64,000 nucleotides of DNA, taken from contig JAWHQI010000273.1 in assembly GCA_033032865.1 (NCBI GenBank), positions 248,001 to 312,000 on the forward strand. Reading direction: 5' to 3'. The first letter of the stretch is position 1. Every line of letters starts with the position of its first letter. Positions 1-11,275 of this stretch are shown here, piece by piece. The notes under the pieces were generated by a model, which did no database searches, was not told where the DNA came from, and worked only from the letters and a program-made list of their open reading frames with translations. This DNA comes from Dactylorhiza incarnata (Eukaryota; Streptophyta; Magnoliopsida; Asparagales; Orchidaceae). A program made the translations under genes and the position numbers.

Positions 1-2
1 CG

Positions 3-1989
3 ATCCTGGAGAAGCTTGCTTTCGCCCTGGTGGTGTCGGCGCGGAAGCTCCGACCTTACTTTCAAGCTCACTCAATCCGGGTTGTGACTGATCATCCTCT
101 CCGAAATGTCCTAGAGGGAGTGGAGCATTCAGGGAGATTAGCGAAATGGTCGGTGGAACTCAGCGAGTTCGACATTTCCTTCTCACCCCGGGTGGCGATC
201 AAAGCCCAGGCGGTGGCAGACTTCCTGGCTGACTTCTCGGTGGAAACGGAGCCAGGGGAAGAAGCCCTCAATCCAGTTCCATGGAAGATGTTCGTGGACG
301 GAGCTTCGGGCAGAAGTTCTGTGGGAGTTGACATCGTGCTCGTCAGCCCACAGGGAACAAGGATCGAGCAAGCCGTCGAGATCCTCTTCCCCGTCACAAA
401 CAACCAGACAGAGTACGAGGCCATAGTGGCGGGCTTGCGCCTTGCCAAGGAATTAGGGATCCGTGATGTCCGGGCTTTCACGGATTCGATGGTGGTCGCG
501 TCGCAGATTCGAGGAGAGTTCGAGGTACGCGACACCATCCTGCAGAAGTACTTAGTGAAGGTGAAAGGGTTGATAGGAGGCTTCCAGTCCTTCTTCGTCG
601 AGCATGTGCCAAGAGAGGAGAACTCGGCAGCAGATCGCTTAGCCAAGTATGGGCCGAGGGCTGGAGGAACTATTATCGAACTATTCCGCCCATCCATTGA
701 AGAAGGTGAGATGATGGAGATTGAGCAGCGCCCTTCATGGATGGATCCCTTTGTGTCCTTCCTGGTCAGTGGCCAGCTCCCGGCGGGCGAAGGGGATCAA
801 AGAAGATTTCGGTACAAGGCGGCGTACTATTTACTGCAAAACGGAGAGCTGTACTGCAAAACCATCTCAGGCCCCCTGACCAGATGTGTCTCTGAAGACG
901 AAGTACCCCGAGTGTTGGAAGAGATCCACTCGGGAGAGTGTGGAAGCCATTCTGGGACTCGCACTTTAGAGCAAAGGATCTTAAGGCAAGGTTACTTCTG
1001 GCCTACTATCCGAAAGGATGCTGAGACCTTCTCGAAGAAGTGTCAGAAGTGCCAACTCTTCGCCCCCCTTCAGTTGCAGCCGGCCCAGCAGCTCCGATCA
1101 ATCACCGCCCCATGGCCATTTGCCATCTGGGGGATGGACTTGATCGGCCTTTTCCCTCAAGCAAGTGGCCAGAGAAAGTTCGTTCTCGTCATGATCGACT
1201 ACTTCTCCAAGTGGATCGAGGCCAAAGCTTTGGCCAAGAGCACCTCTCAAGTCGTGAAGAACTTCATCTGGGGGGAGATCGTCTGCAGATTTGGAATCCC
1301 TCTCGCCATCGTCACCGACAACGGCCCCCAGTTTGCCAGCTTAGAGTTGAATGATTTTTGCAGGCAGCTGGGAACCGATCTTCGATTCGCCTCCGTGCAC
1401 CATCCCAGGAGTAATGGTCAAGTGGAGGCCGCCAACAAGCTGATCATCAATCTGCTGAAGAAGAAAGTGGAGAACCTGAGAGGTAGTTGGGCGGATGAGC
1501 TCCCCTCAGTGCTATGGGCTTTGAGGACCACTCCTAGCTCAGCCACCGGAGAGACACCGTTCAAGCTCTCTCACGGGTCAGAAGCTCTCATTCCAGTAGA
1601 GTTTGAAGTAAGAAGCCCAAGGGTGGTAGCCGCGGAAGACGGAAACGAAGAATGACGATTAGAAAATGAAGAAGCGCAGAATCTATCCCTCGACTACATA
1701 GAAGAGCTGCGGGACCTAGCCTCAGCTAGGCAGGAAGAGATCAAGCACCGAATGGCAATACATTTTGACAAAAATGTCCGCCTCAAGCACTTCCAAGCAG
1801 GTGACCTGGTCCTAAAGAAGGTGGATGCGGCAGGAAGATCAACAGCCTCGGGAAGCTTAACCTAAACTGGGAAGGACCCTTCATCATCTAGGAAGCTCTC
1901 CTGACAGGAGGGTACCGCTTGCAGAACCAGGAAGGCGAGCTGCTAGGGAACACCTGGAGCGGCGATGACCTGAAAAGGTTTTTTCCCTA
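3..1989 (+). pseudogene. pol: pol 3' part: RNase H, second RNase H, integrase (broken near the end)
   Basis: The frame is open from the window edge to a TGA at 1653-1655. Numbering residues from the codon at 30, the first about 70 are the RT-linked RNase H tail. Residues about 85-215 form an archaeal-type RNase H with VDGAS, a TEYEA glutamate, FTDS and a final SAADRLAK aspartate. The integrase follows: an HHCC zinc module around 300-345, then the catalytic triad D370 (GMDLIG), D430 (TDNGPQF) and E466 (GQVEAANK), with D-35-E spacing. After the stop, C-terminal integrase sequence continues to a TAA at 1989. It carries a frameshift near 1840 and a further stop at about 1890, past an NWEGPF motif. 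The catalytic core looks intact, but the gene is dead by three lesions in its last 110 codons. Confidence 0.88.
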
Positions 1990-2002
1990 ATGGGAATGTA
2001 CA

Positions 2003-2004
<2 letters not shown>

Positions 2005-2036
<32 letters not shown>
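2005..2036 (+). repeat. poly-C tract, 32 bases
   Basis: An uninterrupted run of 32 C follows the end of pol by 15 bases. It is the longest homopolymer in the window and could be a sequencing or assembly artefact as much as a real tract. Confidence 0.95.
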
Positions 2037-2139
2037 TTTTGTAAATTCATTTACGTATAAATTAAAATTTACATCTCCCTGAAATATGGGATGAGACAGT
2101 CCTTCCTATCCCAGAGAAGTCTTTTAAAGAAGGAGGCCA

Positions 2140-3120
2140 GTATAGTCGATCTCCACGCTAGGTTGGGAAATGAGCCTCCGACTTAACCCTCGTAAAAACT
2201 CAGAATGGATGATGGGACAGTGCCTCGGGTGTGCGTTCCCTTAAGTCCAAGCCTCTGCAATGACGGCCGAGATCAGCTCCCCCTTGCACGTTGGCCGCGG
2301 TTCCCACCGACCGCACTTCTCGTCCGACTGAAGAGATTACCAGGAGAAAAATCTGGACGCCGACCTCCCGATTCGGCGAAGAGATGATCGATTTAACTAG
2401 CTCAGGGGACCCTTGAATAAAGGTGTCGTGTACCCTCGAGAGCTGAAAGCTCGCAGCAGAGCAATCCGTTTTTCTAAATTATTGTGTCCGATCATGTGAG
2501 TTGGTGTGCTTAAGTGTGCTTAAATCCCTGCTAATTTGTTGAGCAACAGGAAGCAGGTTTGATCCACATCCAGCATCCAAGTAGGATGGATGCCTCGGGA
2601 TGGTGTGTCCCTTTGGACCTCCCCGACTGCCACTCCCTGCTTGACATCGTCCTGCATCAACATTCAACGCCGCAAGTTGGAAAACGAGCCTCCAACTTAA
2701 CCCTCGTAAAAGCTCAGAACGGATGATGGGACAGTGCCTCGGGTGTGCGTTCCCTTAAGTCCAAACCTCTGCAAATGACGGCCGAGATCAGCTCCCCCCC
2801 TTTGCACGTTGGCCGCGGTTCCCACCGACCGCACTTCTCGTCCGACTGGAGAGATTACCAGAGGAAAGTCTGGAAGCCGACATTCCAACTTGAGAAAGGG
2901 CAAGAACGATTCGACCGACCAAAGAATGGAGACATTTTTGGCATCCAAGTAGGATGGAGACCTTGAGACGGTGTGTCCCCTTGGACCTCCCCGACCGCCA
3001 TTCCCTACTTGACGGCATTCTTCGTCGACATTCGGTATCCCAGTAGGATGGAGGCCTCGGGAAGATGTGTCCCTCTAGACCTTCCCGACTGCCATTCCCT
3101 ATCTCTTTCCCCTTAAAAAA
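2140..3120 (+). repeat. Imperfect tandem repeats in the spacer between pol and the antisense genes
   Basis: A block at about 2157-2361 recurs at about 2671-2880, an offset near 513 bases. It includes the shared words GACGGCCGAGATCAGCTC and CGCACTTCTCGTCCGACTG. A second unit of about 100 bases, marked by AGTAGGATGGA and GTGTGTCCC, recurs near 2578, 2946 and 3042. Short ORFs here are not conserved between the repeats, so I call none of them genes. Such arrays between pol and the 3' LTR are usual for Tat elements. Confidence 0.8.
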
Positions 3121-3261
3121 TCCATTATTATTAAGTGATTCTAATGAACTCTTCACCAGGTGCAAAACAAGGCCTTGAGAACATGTGTCCCTCAGGACCC
3201 TCCAAGTGCCCCTCACGACTCGACTCAATCAGAAGGTACCATTGAGAAGGCGAGTATGTAG

Positions 3262-3410
3262 GTAATACTCGCCAGATGGGCGAGTATACACGTGCGAGCA
3301 TGCAGGTGCGAGTATGCATGTGCGAGCACTCAAACTCGCCTCGAACCTAAGAGCCTAGCGAGCACTCAATCTCGCCTCGAGCCTAGGAGCCTAAGCGACA
3401 TTCAAGAAAG
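3262..3410 (+). repeat. CGAG-word cluster and a short tandem duplication
   Basis: The words GCGAGTA, GCGAGCA and CTCGCC recur many times between 3262 and 3330. Two adjacent units of about 36 bases, each beginning GCGAGCACTCAA and containing CTCGCCTCGA and GAGCCTA, lie at about 3322-3393. No coding function is seen; this is probably the 3' flank of antisense gene 1. Confidence 0.6.
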
Positions 3411-3541
3411 GAAGCAAAAGCAGAAGAAACAGACGAGCAAAATCTTGTCCTTTTCAGTTATATGTTTGGTATTAAATTACAAAATATCTTCAAAAGGGTT
3501 TACAAAAGGTCGCTGGGCGAGCAAAAAGGGTGCCCATGCGA

Positions 3542-5467
3542 CTAGACGTCATCCTCGCCATCAATGTCTGCGTCCGGATCATCGCCACCATCATCATCAT
3601 CCTCGTCCTCGGAATCATCATCCTCGGAGTCACTGGACAGCTGGGGAGATGCTCGCAAGGGAGAGATGGACTCCTCGGCGAGCAGCGCCGGGATGAGGTC
3701 CACCACTGTCAGCTCCATCGCCGCCGGCTTCAGAAGGTCGTCCGCCTTCAGTTGGCTTAGGATGACAGTCCCCGTTGCTCGCGTGATCTCCCGACGAATG
3801 CGAGGCATATCGTCGCCATGCATCCTGATCTGCTTGCCGACCCTAGAGGGGCCCGCCACCGCTGGCTGTTGCTCGGCAGGCCGAGTTTCCAGCTCAGCAA
3901 TACGAACTTGGGCGGCCTCCAAGGCCAGCCGGGTGTCGTCCAGCTCCTTCTCCAGCTGGGAGGTCTTCTTCGCCATCTCCACCTCGGCGGCCTGCAAAAA
4001 ATGAGAAGACGCGGAAGATAAGCAAACTATACGGCAAAGTGGCGAGTACCCCAGAAGCGAGTAAAAGAAGCAAGGCGAGTACCTCATGCTCCTTCTCTTT
4101 GAGCCCCATGGCGATCATCTTCTTGCATTGGGTTTTGATCACCCCCTCATACTCGAGCAATCGCCTTGCTGTCGAATGGGCCAGCTCGGCAGATCGCAGT
4201 AGAGATCGCGAGGTCTGGTTAGCCAGATACTCGGAAGACTCCTCCTGCAGTCTCCCCGCATCCTCGCGACCGTAGATGGCGTGGAGCACATCGAAGCCCT
4301 CGCCCTTGTCCTCCCAGTCCTCCGACCATGGCGGGAGGTTGGAGCTTAGAGACACCACGTGGGCGCTCTCCGACCAGGTCACCAAGGGGCGACCATAGGC
4401 GTCTTCACCACGCCCGCCGAGGTTGAAATTCGGGTGGGCGTAAGGCTCGCCAGCCTCAGAAGCGTCCGCCTTCTTGCCAAGGTCCCTATGAGCGACCTCC
4501 TTCTTCTTCCGCGAGGGCTCGGAGGGCTCGCCCCTCTCCTTCCGCTTCTTGGAAGGTCCGGAACCGTCGCCGACGATCAAGGGCTCATCGCCTCCTGGCG
4601 ACAAGTCGATGGGCGAGTAGACCCCATCCCCGCGAGCAGAGGTCCCCGCACCTCCTTGTGTGGAAGCCGCCGCCTTCATCGCCACGGTGAGAAGCTCGCT
4701 TGACAGAACGTGGACTGCTGCAACACAAAGAGAGATATCTCCGAGTTAGTCGCCAGATTGAAGACGAAGAACGAGTATTGCGAATACTCGCGCGGTAGGT
4801 TACCTTCGCCCTGGAACACCTCAGCGAGTTCGTCTACTCGCCTCCTCCAGAATACCACATCAAGGCGGCGATTCCTGAAGGATTCGAGAAGTTTCTCGCC
4901 ACCCTCGCTCAGGAGAGAAGCCCCGAAGACGCTCTCCGACGGCTGGAAGGACCTGTCGGGGATTGCTTGGAAGTCGCCATCGATGACGACTAGTCGCTCT
5001 CCCCAGCGATGATTCTTCTTCGCCGTGCCGGCCAGCGTGCAGACATGGCTGCACAAGAAGACGACGCCCTCGCCTGTTGCCATGAAGTGGAATATCCGCC
5101 TGAAGACGGAGAGGTCGAAGGCGATCCCCTGGTCGCTCAGATAGCAGAGGAACCCCACGATCATCGCCACCCCATTAGGGTTGATCTGGGCAGGGACTAT
5201 CCCAAAGTAACGGAGTATCTGGCTAAACTCCGTCCACAGTGGTAGTCGCAAGCCCACCTCGAAGTGGCGAGTAGGGAACACCCTCTCGGTGGTCAAGACG
5301 GTGTTTAGTCGCTCTCCCTGGCGAGGAAGCCGAGCGACAAACCCTGGCGGGATGTACTTCGCCGAGAAAAGCTCCAAGTCTTTCTCGGTCGTGAAGGACT
5401 TCTTGAAAGTGGTCGCCGCAAAGTTCTTGAAGTGATTGGCACGCCGGATGGTCTCCTCGTCAGTCAT
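3542..5467 (-). CDS. Antisense gene 1 of copy A: Transposase_28-like protein, three exons, intact
   Basis: I read a spliced gene with exons 5467-4804, 4717-4083 and 3991-3542. The introns are 4718-4803 (86 nt) and 3992-4082 (91 nt), both GT-AG with pyrimidine-rich TTGCAG acceptors. The phases match (1 and 0) and the total is 1749 nt, exactly 583 codons ending in TAG. Residues about 35-215 resemble the Pfam family named 'putative gypsy type transposon' (Transposase_28), with GLRLPLW at 72-78 and RYFGIVPAQINPN at 86-98. A basic KKRKERGEP...RKKK patch near 280-297 could be a nuclear signal. YGREDA and ELAH are shared with copy B. Exon 3 is coiled-coil-like and ends in a run of D and E. The start at 5467 is preferred to 5563 because it leaves room for a leader after the TATA box. 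The molecular function is not known to me. Confidence 0.75.
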
Positions 5468-5592
5468 CTTGGAGGAAAGGAGGAAAGAAGGGCGAGTATC
5501 GGAGAATGCGAGAAGAGGAGAGGAGGACGGAAGATACTTGCGTGTGAGTTGGAAGATCGCCAAAAGCGTAATAAATACTCACCCACCCCCCC

Positions 5593-5600
5593 TATTTATA
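5593..5600 (-). promoter_or_regulatory. TATA box (TATAAATA) for antisense gene 1, copy A
   Basis: Reading the minus strand, CTATAAATAG lies about 126 nt before the preferred start codon at 5467. The same word sits before all four antisense genes of the two Tat copies, which argues against chance. Confidence 0.65.
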
Positions 5601-5979
5601 GTAGTCGGGTAGCTTGGCTTATCGAGCACGATGGCACGATCAGGAATAAGGGGGTGGCGAATATTAAGACAAGGTCGCCAACTCAGCAGCGCGCGTCATA
5701 AAGGTGCCGACTTCCAAAGCACGAAGACCTGCAAGAAGAAGCATGAAAGAAGCTCGCCAGGTATAGGCGACATACAGACACTACTCGCCAAAATTAAAGA
5801 AGATAGAAAATTTGACAAAAAAATCCATCACAGAAAAAGAAAGCAGAGCAAGTAATAAAAGGCGAGTTTCCAATACTCGCCGAAATAATATTACATCATT
5901 AAGAAATGGTTCAGAGTTACAGGAATAATCGCCAAGGGCGACATAACATAGAAAGAAGAAAGAAAAAGGAAGACAACAT

Positions 5980-7565
5980 CTAGGGAGGCGCCTGGAGATT
6001 CGCCTGAGGATCCGGATGCTGAGGATGTCGCCCGACCCAGCCCAAGCTGCGAGCTCGCTTGAAGTGCTCAGAGGCTACGGACATCGCGTCCTCGCCTTGT
6101 CGCAACTGGTCTTCAATCCTCGCCAGCCGACCGACCGAGCCCATGCTCGCACGCATCCCCACCATCTCGTCATGGTGCAGCTGCTGGCGATGTTCGAGCC
6201 TCGCAACTCGACGCTCCAAGTCGCTGACAGTGTGAAGGCGAGATTCTGCACCAGCCAGGCGAGTATCGAACTCTTCCAGCCGTGATACTCGCACCTCCAA
6301 CTCGGTCAAGCGACGATGAGCGTCAGTGCTCGCCAGACGCTCAACCCGCGACTCCATATCAGTCAGGCGGCGATGAGGCTCGCTGACCGCCAGGCGCTCT
6401 AGCTTCGCCTCCAAATCTAAGATAGCGCGAGTAGCCCTCTCCTGGTACTCGCGAGAAGGAAGCCCGACGGCGTCGATCAAGGCTCCTATGGGAGTACGAG
6501 CGCGAGCTGCAAAAAAGGTAAGAGTGTCAGAGCTTTGACAAAACGAAAGGAAAGGAGTGAAGACAGTGACGACTATCAAAGACAGCGACCAAGTACCTGG
6601 CCGAGGGCTGCGAGAGTGACGGCGAGGAGAGCCCCTGCCTCGCTGAGAAGACGCAATGTGGTGGTGATCGCCTCGCCGAGCAGGATGGGACCCAGCGGTC
6701 TGACCCCGGCTAGGAGGCGCGTTCCCTCGACCGCGACTATCGGATGGTCGCCCTCCCCCCCTCGGAGGAAAGAAGCCCGAAGGGCCCTTAGTCCCGCCAC
6801 GGCGCGAGGATTCGCCCTGGTGGGTTGAGGGAGCGGTAGAAGTCGAAGGGCGCTGCTCGCCCTGAGTAGTGGCGGGAGGAGGAAAAGGAGGAGTTGGCGG
6901 AAGCCCACCCGCGGGCAGCTGCGAGCTGCTCGCCAGCCCCAAGGATTGAAGAGGCGGTGGTGGCGGAAGCACGCTGCCCGCCAGAGGAGCCCGTTGCTCG
7001 CTCATCGGCCTCTTCTCCAGCAGAGAGCTGTGGAGAACTCGCGTCGAGCGCCCGCCGCCCCTAGGCGAGATCATGGGCGACGATCTCAGAGGAGGTACGG
7101 CCAGAGGCTCCTCCTAAGCACCGATGGTGGACGAATCTGCGAGCATAGAAGAAACATTTAGCAATACGGACCAAGTTGAGCCTAATCAAAGAAGGTGGCG
7201 AGTAGGTAGCTCCCACCTCGCGCAAGAGCGGGATTCTCTGGTTGATTCTGGGCCGAGGTCCCAGGCATGCTCGCCCCCTCGACGACATTTGGAGCAGGAG
7301 GATCAGCGGCCGGCGAGTTGCCCTCGTTAGACAGCCCCATCTCGTCCAGCAGCTGCTGGTGTTGGTCGCCCAAAGGGGCGGCGACCTCCTCTTCAGCAAC
7401 CTTCTTCCTCCCTTTCTTCTTCTTCTTCGCCAGCCTCTTCCTCTTCTTAGAAGCGAGGAAGTCCTCAACCTCGGGACCTAGGCGTGGAGGGAGCGAAGGA
7501 CCGTCGAACAGGCCCACAAGACCAGCCATGGCCGCCTTAGCCTCTGCAGCATAGTCGCGCGCCAT
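5980..7565 (-). pseudogene. Antisense gene 2 of copy A: proline-rich, coiled-coil protein with one premature stop
   Basis: Exons 7565-7217, 7136-6597 and 6506-5980 splice over introns 7137-7216 (80 nt) and 6507-6596 (90 nt), both GT-AG with CAG acceptors. Together they give 1416 nt, exactly 472 codons. Exon 1 encodes a strongly basic stretch (SKKRKRLAKKKKKGRKK), likely nuclear or nucleic-acid binding. Exon 2 is rich in P, S, R and G. Exon 3 contains heptad-like repeats built on RLTDMESRVERLA and RLTELEVRVSRLE, so a coiled coil and oligomerisation are likely. One in-frame TAG at 7114-7116 (codon 124) interrupts the reading; otherwise the frame is maintained. I recognise no family. The exact frame across two introns supports a formerly functional gene. 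Confidence 0.6.
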
Positions 7566-7612
7566 CTTGAGCGAGTTCAGAAAAGTCGTGCCACCAGAGA
7601 CCCCTGCCCCTC

Positions 7613-7620
7613 TATTTATA
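7613..7620 (-). promoter_or_regulatory. TATA box (TATAAATA) for antisense gene 2, copy A
   Basis: On the minus strand, CTATAAATAGAGG lies 48 nt before the start codon at 7565 (MARDYAAEAK). This is a good distance for a TATA box plus a short leader. It is the second independent TATA of the antisense pair. Confidence 0.65.
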
Positions 7621-7728
7621 GAGTTCGAGCATCGGCCAGCGAGACGGCGAGTATAAGCCAATAGTCGCCAGTAGGCAATCTCGTCGAATGAAGGTTGGAT
7701 GATTCTTTCCGAGCAACTACGTTACTCG

Positions 7729-7744
7729 CAAAGAGCGGAGATTG
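7729..7744 (+). other. Polypurine tract of Tat copy A
   Basis: CAAAGAGCGGAGATTG directly precedes the LTR start TGTACAACC. Copy B has the near-identical GAAGAGCGGGGATTG at the same place. This is the expected plus-strand primer site. Confidence 0.75.
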
Positions 7745-8408
7745 TGTACAACCCTCATTCTCCCAGGGTGGACCCACTCAAGGCCACGTAGACAGAAGTC
7801 AAAGGTCAACAGTCAACACAGAGACCAGCAGTCCAAGGCAGAAGCAGAAGAGACCCTGGCGAGTATACATGCGATACTCGCCAGGTAGGCGAGTATTAAC
7901 CATAAGAGCTCGTCGCGTGCAGGAAGCAGCAGAAGACTTGGGCGAGTATTGGCCCGGCGTGTGCGAGCAGCACCCAATACTCGCCAGATGGGCGACTATG
8001 GCATGGTACTCGCCGAGTAACCCATAGTCACCGGGTTAGGGGCTGGGCTATAAAAAGCCCCCTACCCTTTGGTTTTCCTATAAATAGGACCCCAGGGGTA
8101 CTTGGATTGGCACCTGGACTTGAGCTTTTGGACCCCGATTCCCGAACTCTCGAGCCCGTCACCCTTGCTTTCAGCCAAGTCGGTGCCTTCCCTGTACCAA
8201 GCTCGGCCACTTTGGTTTTGGAGGGGAAGACTCTCTTGAGCTTCTGGGTACGTGGTGGGACCTCCCTGCCGCAGCACCTGGGGTCCTGTTCGTTGCTCTT
8301 CTAGCTTCGTCGTCGTTGCCAGCCAAGTCATCTCGTCGGACTGCTGGGCGAGTAGCCTCCGGCTGCATCGATCCGAATCTTGAGGTCAGGATTTTCCTGG
8401 CGTCAACA
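7745..8408 (+). repeat. 3' LTR of Tat copy A (664 bp)
   Basis: It starts TGTACAACC immediately after the polypurine tract and ends GTCAACA, giving TGT...ACA termini. The start word TGTACAACC and the end TCAACA are shared with copy B, but the interior is quite different. The LTR is rich in GCGAGTAT and its complement. Confidence 0.8.
8049..8087 (+). promoter_or_regulatory. Two candidate TATA boxes of the copy A LTR
   Basis: TATAAAAAG at 8049-8057 and TATAAATAG at 8079-8087 lie 30 bases apart on the sense strand of the LTR. Either could drive the genomic RNA. Confidence 0.5.
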
Positions 8409-11275
8409 GGCGTGATAGTACGAATATGCCCCCTAAAAAGATGCTCCCCCTATATGAGTGCTCTCCTTAAATCAAAGCATCCTATGTATGTTACTTCCCT
8501 TAAGTGTAAATTTCTTTCAAAGTTATTCTCCCCCTTTTGATATTATCAAAAGAGGGTGGAGAGAGAGGGAATAAACATGACAATGATTTATGACTTAGTG
8601 ATATTACATGGTGAATGAGTAAAGGATGAAGTTTTGAATTACTTAGATATTCTCCGCCTTTTGTAGGAGATTTTTAGAGTAAGAATGAAGCATCATTAAA
8701 TAAGTAATCAATACCACTTGTTGGGTAAGAAAGTATTCATGATTGAACGTACAAGTAGTAAGGATAATGGAAAGCATGATTCAAGATAAATAAACATCTT
8801 TATAAGAGTTTGAAGCATAGTAAATGAGTAAGAATTTTGTTTTAGTAGAAAATAGATATTTTATCAATTTGAAGGGCAAGATCAAAATATCCCTTGTTAT
8901 CAAAATACAATAGCATTTGTTTAAAGAGTAAATAGACAAGAGTGTGCATACAAGGCGCTAAGAAAGATAAGTTCAAATATAATAAGCACTTTTAAAATAA
9001 ACATCCTTTTTGAAATTTGCAAACATAATAAATAAGAGTGTTTATTTTTGAAATAAGATGTTTTAAATTTGAAATCCAAGATGTGCTTGTGATATACAAA
9101 AAATAATTCAAGCATGATTTTAATTTATCAAGACAAGATAGGAAACTACAATGTTTTAAATTCACAATTCATGTATACTTATACATTGTAGAGATCATGC
9201 AAAGTTATCAAGTGCATTTACTAAAAGATTCTAGAAAAGATATGTAAATATGCATTAAAGTCCAATACTCATGAGTAGAAATTTTATAAGAAATAATGAT
9301 GTGTACAAGTAGTGTTTTTGATAAGATTATATAAATAATTTAATCAAAACACATGACATGTATAATGGAATAAACCCAACAGTATTGAAATGCTTTTTTA
9401 GAGTTACTTCTACCCATATAGCTATATTTTATTTCAATGCACATAAAAGTAGTACAACTCTCAAGGTGCTCTACACACACAATGCTCATTAAGACTTATC
9501 AGAGTGCAAAGTAGTGTTTGAGAGATCACATATTTTATCTTTTCTTTTATTTATTTGTGATCCGGTGTACAAGAAGTAGTGTATAGAAATAGTTTGCACA
9601 AGACACTTTACAATTCTTTCCAAGGTGCTCAACCTTACAATGCTCATTAAGATTTATCAGGAGGATGAGTAGTGCTTGGTGGAGTTATCTTTGTCATGTA
9701 TTCATTTGAATTTTGGTTTGGGACAGTTCTCCGAATTCACTTATTTTTTGCAAACATAGAGTTTTTGATTTTTGAAACACACTTCTTCAAATATGAGTAC
9801 ATGAAAAAAGATATTTATGAGGTGTATGTAAACTAGGCACAGATTTAATAATGTTAAGTTGTTACACTATACAATTATGCAAGAGTAAGTTTAAAATCAT
9901 ATGAAGATTATCAAAGATGCGAGTCAATAAATTATTATCAAATATACAACATTACTCATACTTAGAGGCATGTTAATCACTTCTACACATGATTTCTATA
10001 ATCAATTTCATTACACATTACAAGATAATATTTAAAGCATGACACAAAACAATGTTTTAAGATATTTGAAATAGAGAATTTTCATTGTATTTTAATCTTG
10101 AAAAGATAGCACAAATCACCATTGAAAACATTTTAATAAATTGTAATCAGTTTTATAATTTTTGATTTTTAATAAAAGATACAAAATAGTAAACACTCAT
10201 AAAGAAACAATAAGAAAAACATATTTTTGTTCTTTGAAATTTGTTTTAAAATTTTGTATTTGATTTTTAAATGGTCAAATAAAAAAAACTTGTTTTTGAT
10301 TGATTTTGATTAGTTTTACACATTTTTTTGTTTTAATTATTTAAAGAGTAACATGAATTAAACAGAAATACTTAACTGTAAATAATATGTTGAATAAACT
10401 GGATTTTAGACTAACGCCAGCGGTAACAAACTACCGCCGCGGGTTAGTAACATAACTTGTGTTTTCCAGAAAAATGTATATTTTTTTGAAATTTTTCGCC
10501 TGATTATGTTTGTCCAGTGTAGAGGCTATGTATTCAAGCAAAAAAATCAGACATGAGTACACACAATATGCGTGTTTATCGTTTTCTAAGATAAGAGACA
10601 CTAAGTACCACAAAGAGTTTTGAATAATCGTGTAAAAGATGTGGATAAAAGATTTTTGGCTTAAGGTGTCAAAATACTTTTTCAAGATACTTATGTTTTT
10701 CAAAATCATGTAAGTCCAAAGATTATATAGTATGGAAAAAACCTAAGATAGCATATTTGAGCAAAATATGCATGAGTGCAATGATTATAAAGATCAAAAT
10801 AATATTCATGCAGTGTTTATAATCTGAGTATGTCTAAGATCAAGATACCCTAACTACATGTCTACACTCTAGCCTCGTACTAAGTGACGGATGGGCATGA
10901 GGAGCTGCACACATGCCGTAGGTTAGAGTGTTAATCCCATATGCATACAAAAAAGGACGCTAAACCTAACACTCTTTCCCCCCAGTGCCTAGCAAGGCCC
11001 CACTAGAACCCTCCCTGGTTAAGACATGACTTAGAGGTTAGGTCTCTAATGCACAACATCTCACGCCCTCGCTATTGTGAGACACATAATGTGAGTGAAT
11101 GATCATGGATATACTAAGCATTTAGTCGTAAATACCAATTTATAGACTATGTCTTTATTTTGTAAATTTTTGAAATGAGGATAGTTGATTTAAAACCAAA
11201 ATAGTTTTCATTACTTTCAAATTTCATTATTCTATTTTACTTTAACATAGCATGACATGATATAACAAGCATATA
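8409..11275. other. AT-rich sequence, probably decayed 3' part of a minus-strand SIRE-like Copia
   Basis: No credible gene was found. Read on the minus strand, 8527-8560 resembles the polypurine region of a SIRE-type Copia (CAAAAGGGGGAG). An LTR, primer site and gag of that type sit further right on the same strand (15719-18060). The motif pair TAACGCCAGCGGTAA / TACCGCCGCGGG near 10412-10437 is of the same style as motifs in that LTR and near 15402. The assignment is inference from these scraps. Confidence 0.35.
9451..9690. repeat. Diverged direct duplication
   Basis: CAAGGTGCTC followed by a CAATGCTCATTAAGA word and a GTAGTG word occurs at about 9461-9520 and again at about 9620-9680, roughly 160 bases apart. 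It is imperfect and non-coding. Confidence 0.5.

Larger units (their letters stand above)
1..8408 (+). mobile_element. Ty3/Gypsy Tat-lineage (Retand-like) element, copy A, 3' portion
   Basis: The window opens inside this LTR retrotransposon. In order it shows the end of the RT-linked RNase H, a second archaeal-type RNase H, integrase, a non-coding spacer with tandem repeats, two genes on the opposite strand, a polypurine tract and the 3' LTR ending in TCAACA at 8408. Dual RNase H and additional ORFs between pol and the 3' LTR are known features of plant Tat elements (Ogre/Retand group), which is the basis of the lineage call. The 5' LTR, gag, protease and most of the reverse transcriptase lie to the left of the window. 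The flank after the LTR starts GGCGT; the matching target duplication is off-window. Confidence 0.85.

Noticed and set aside
92..697. 201-codon minus-strand ORF opposite pol
   Set aside because: It is a shadow of the well-supported RNase H frame on the plus strand, with no TATA or family match.
3530..5054. Plus-strand ORFs opposite antisense gene 1
   Set aside because: Shadows of the spliced minus-strand gene; Ser-rich products arise from the acidic and coiled codons on the other strand.
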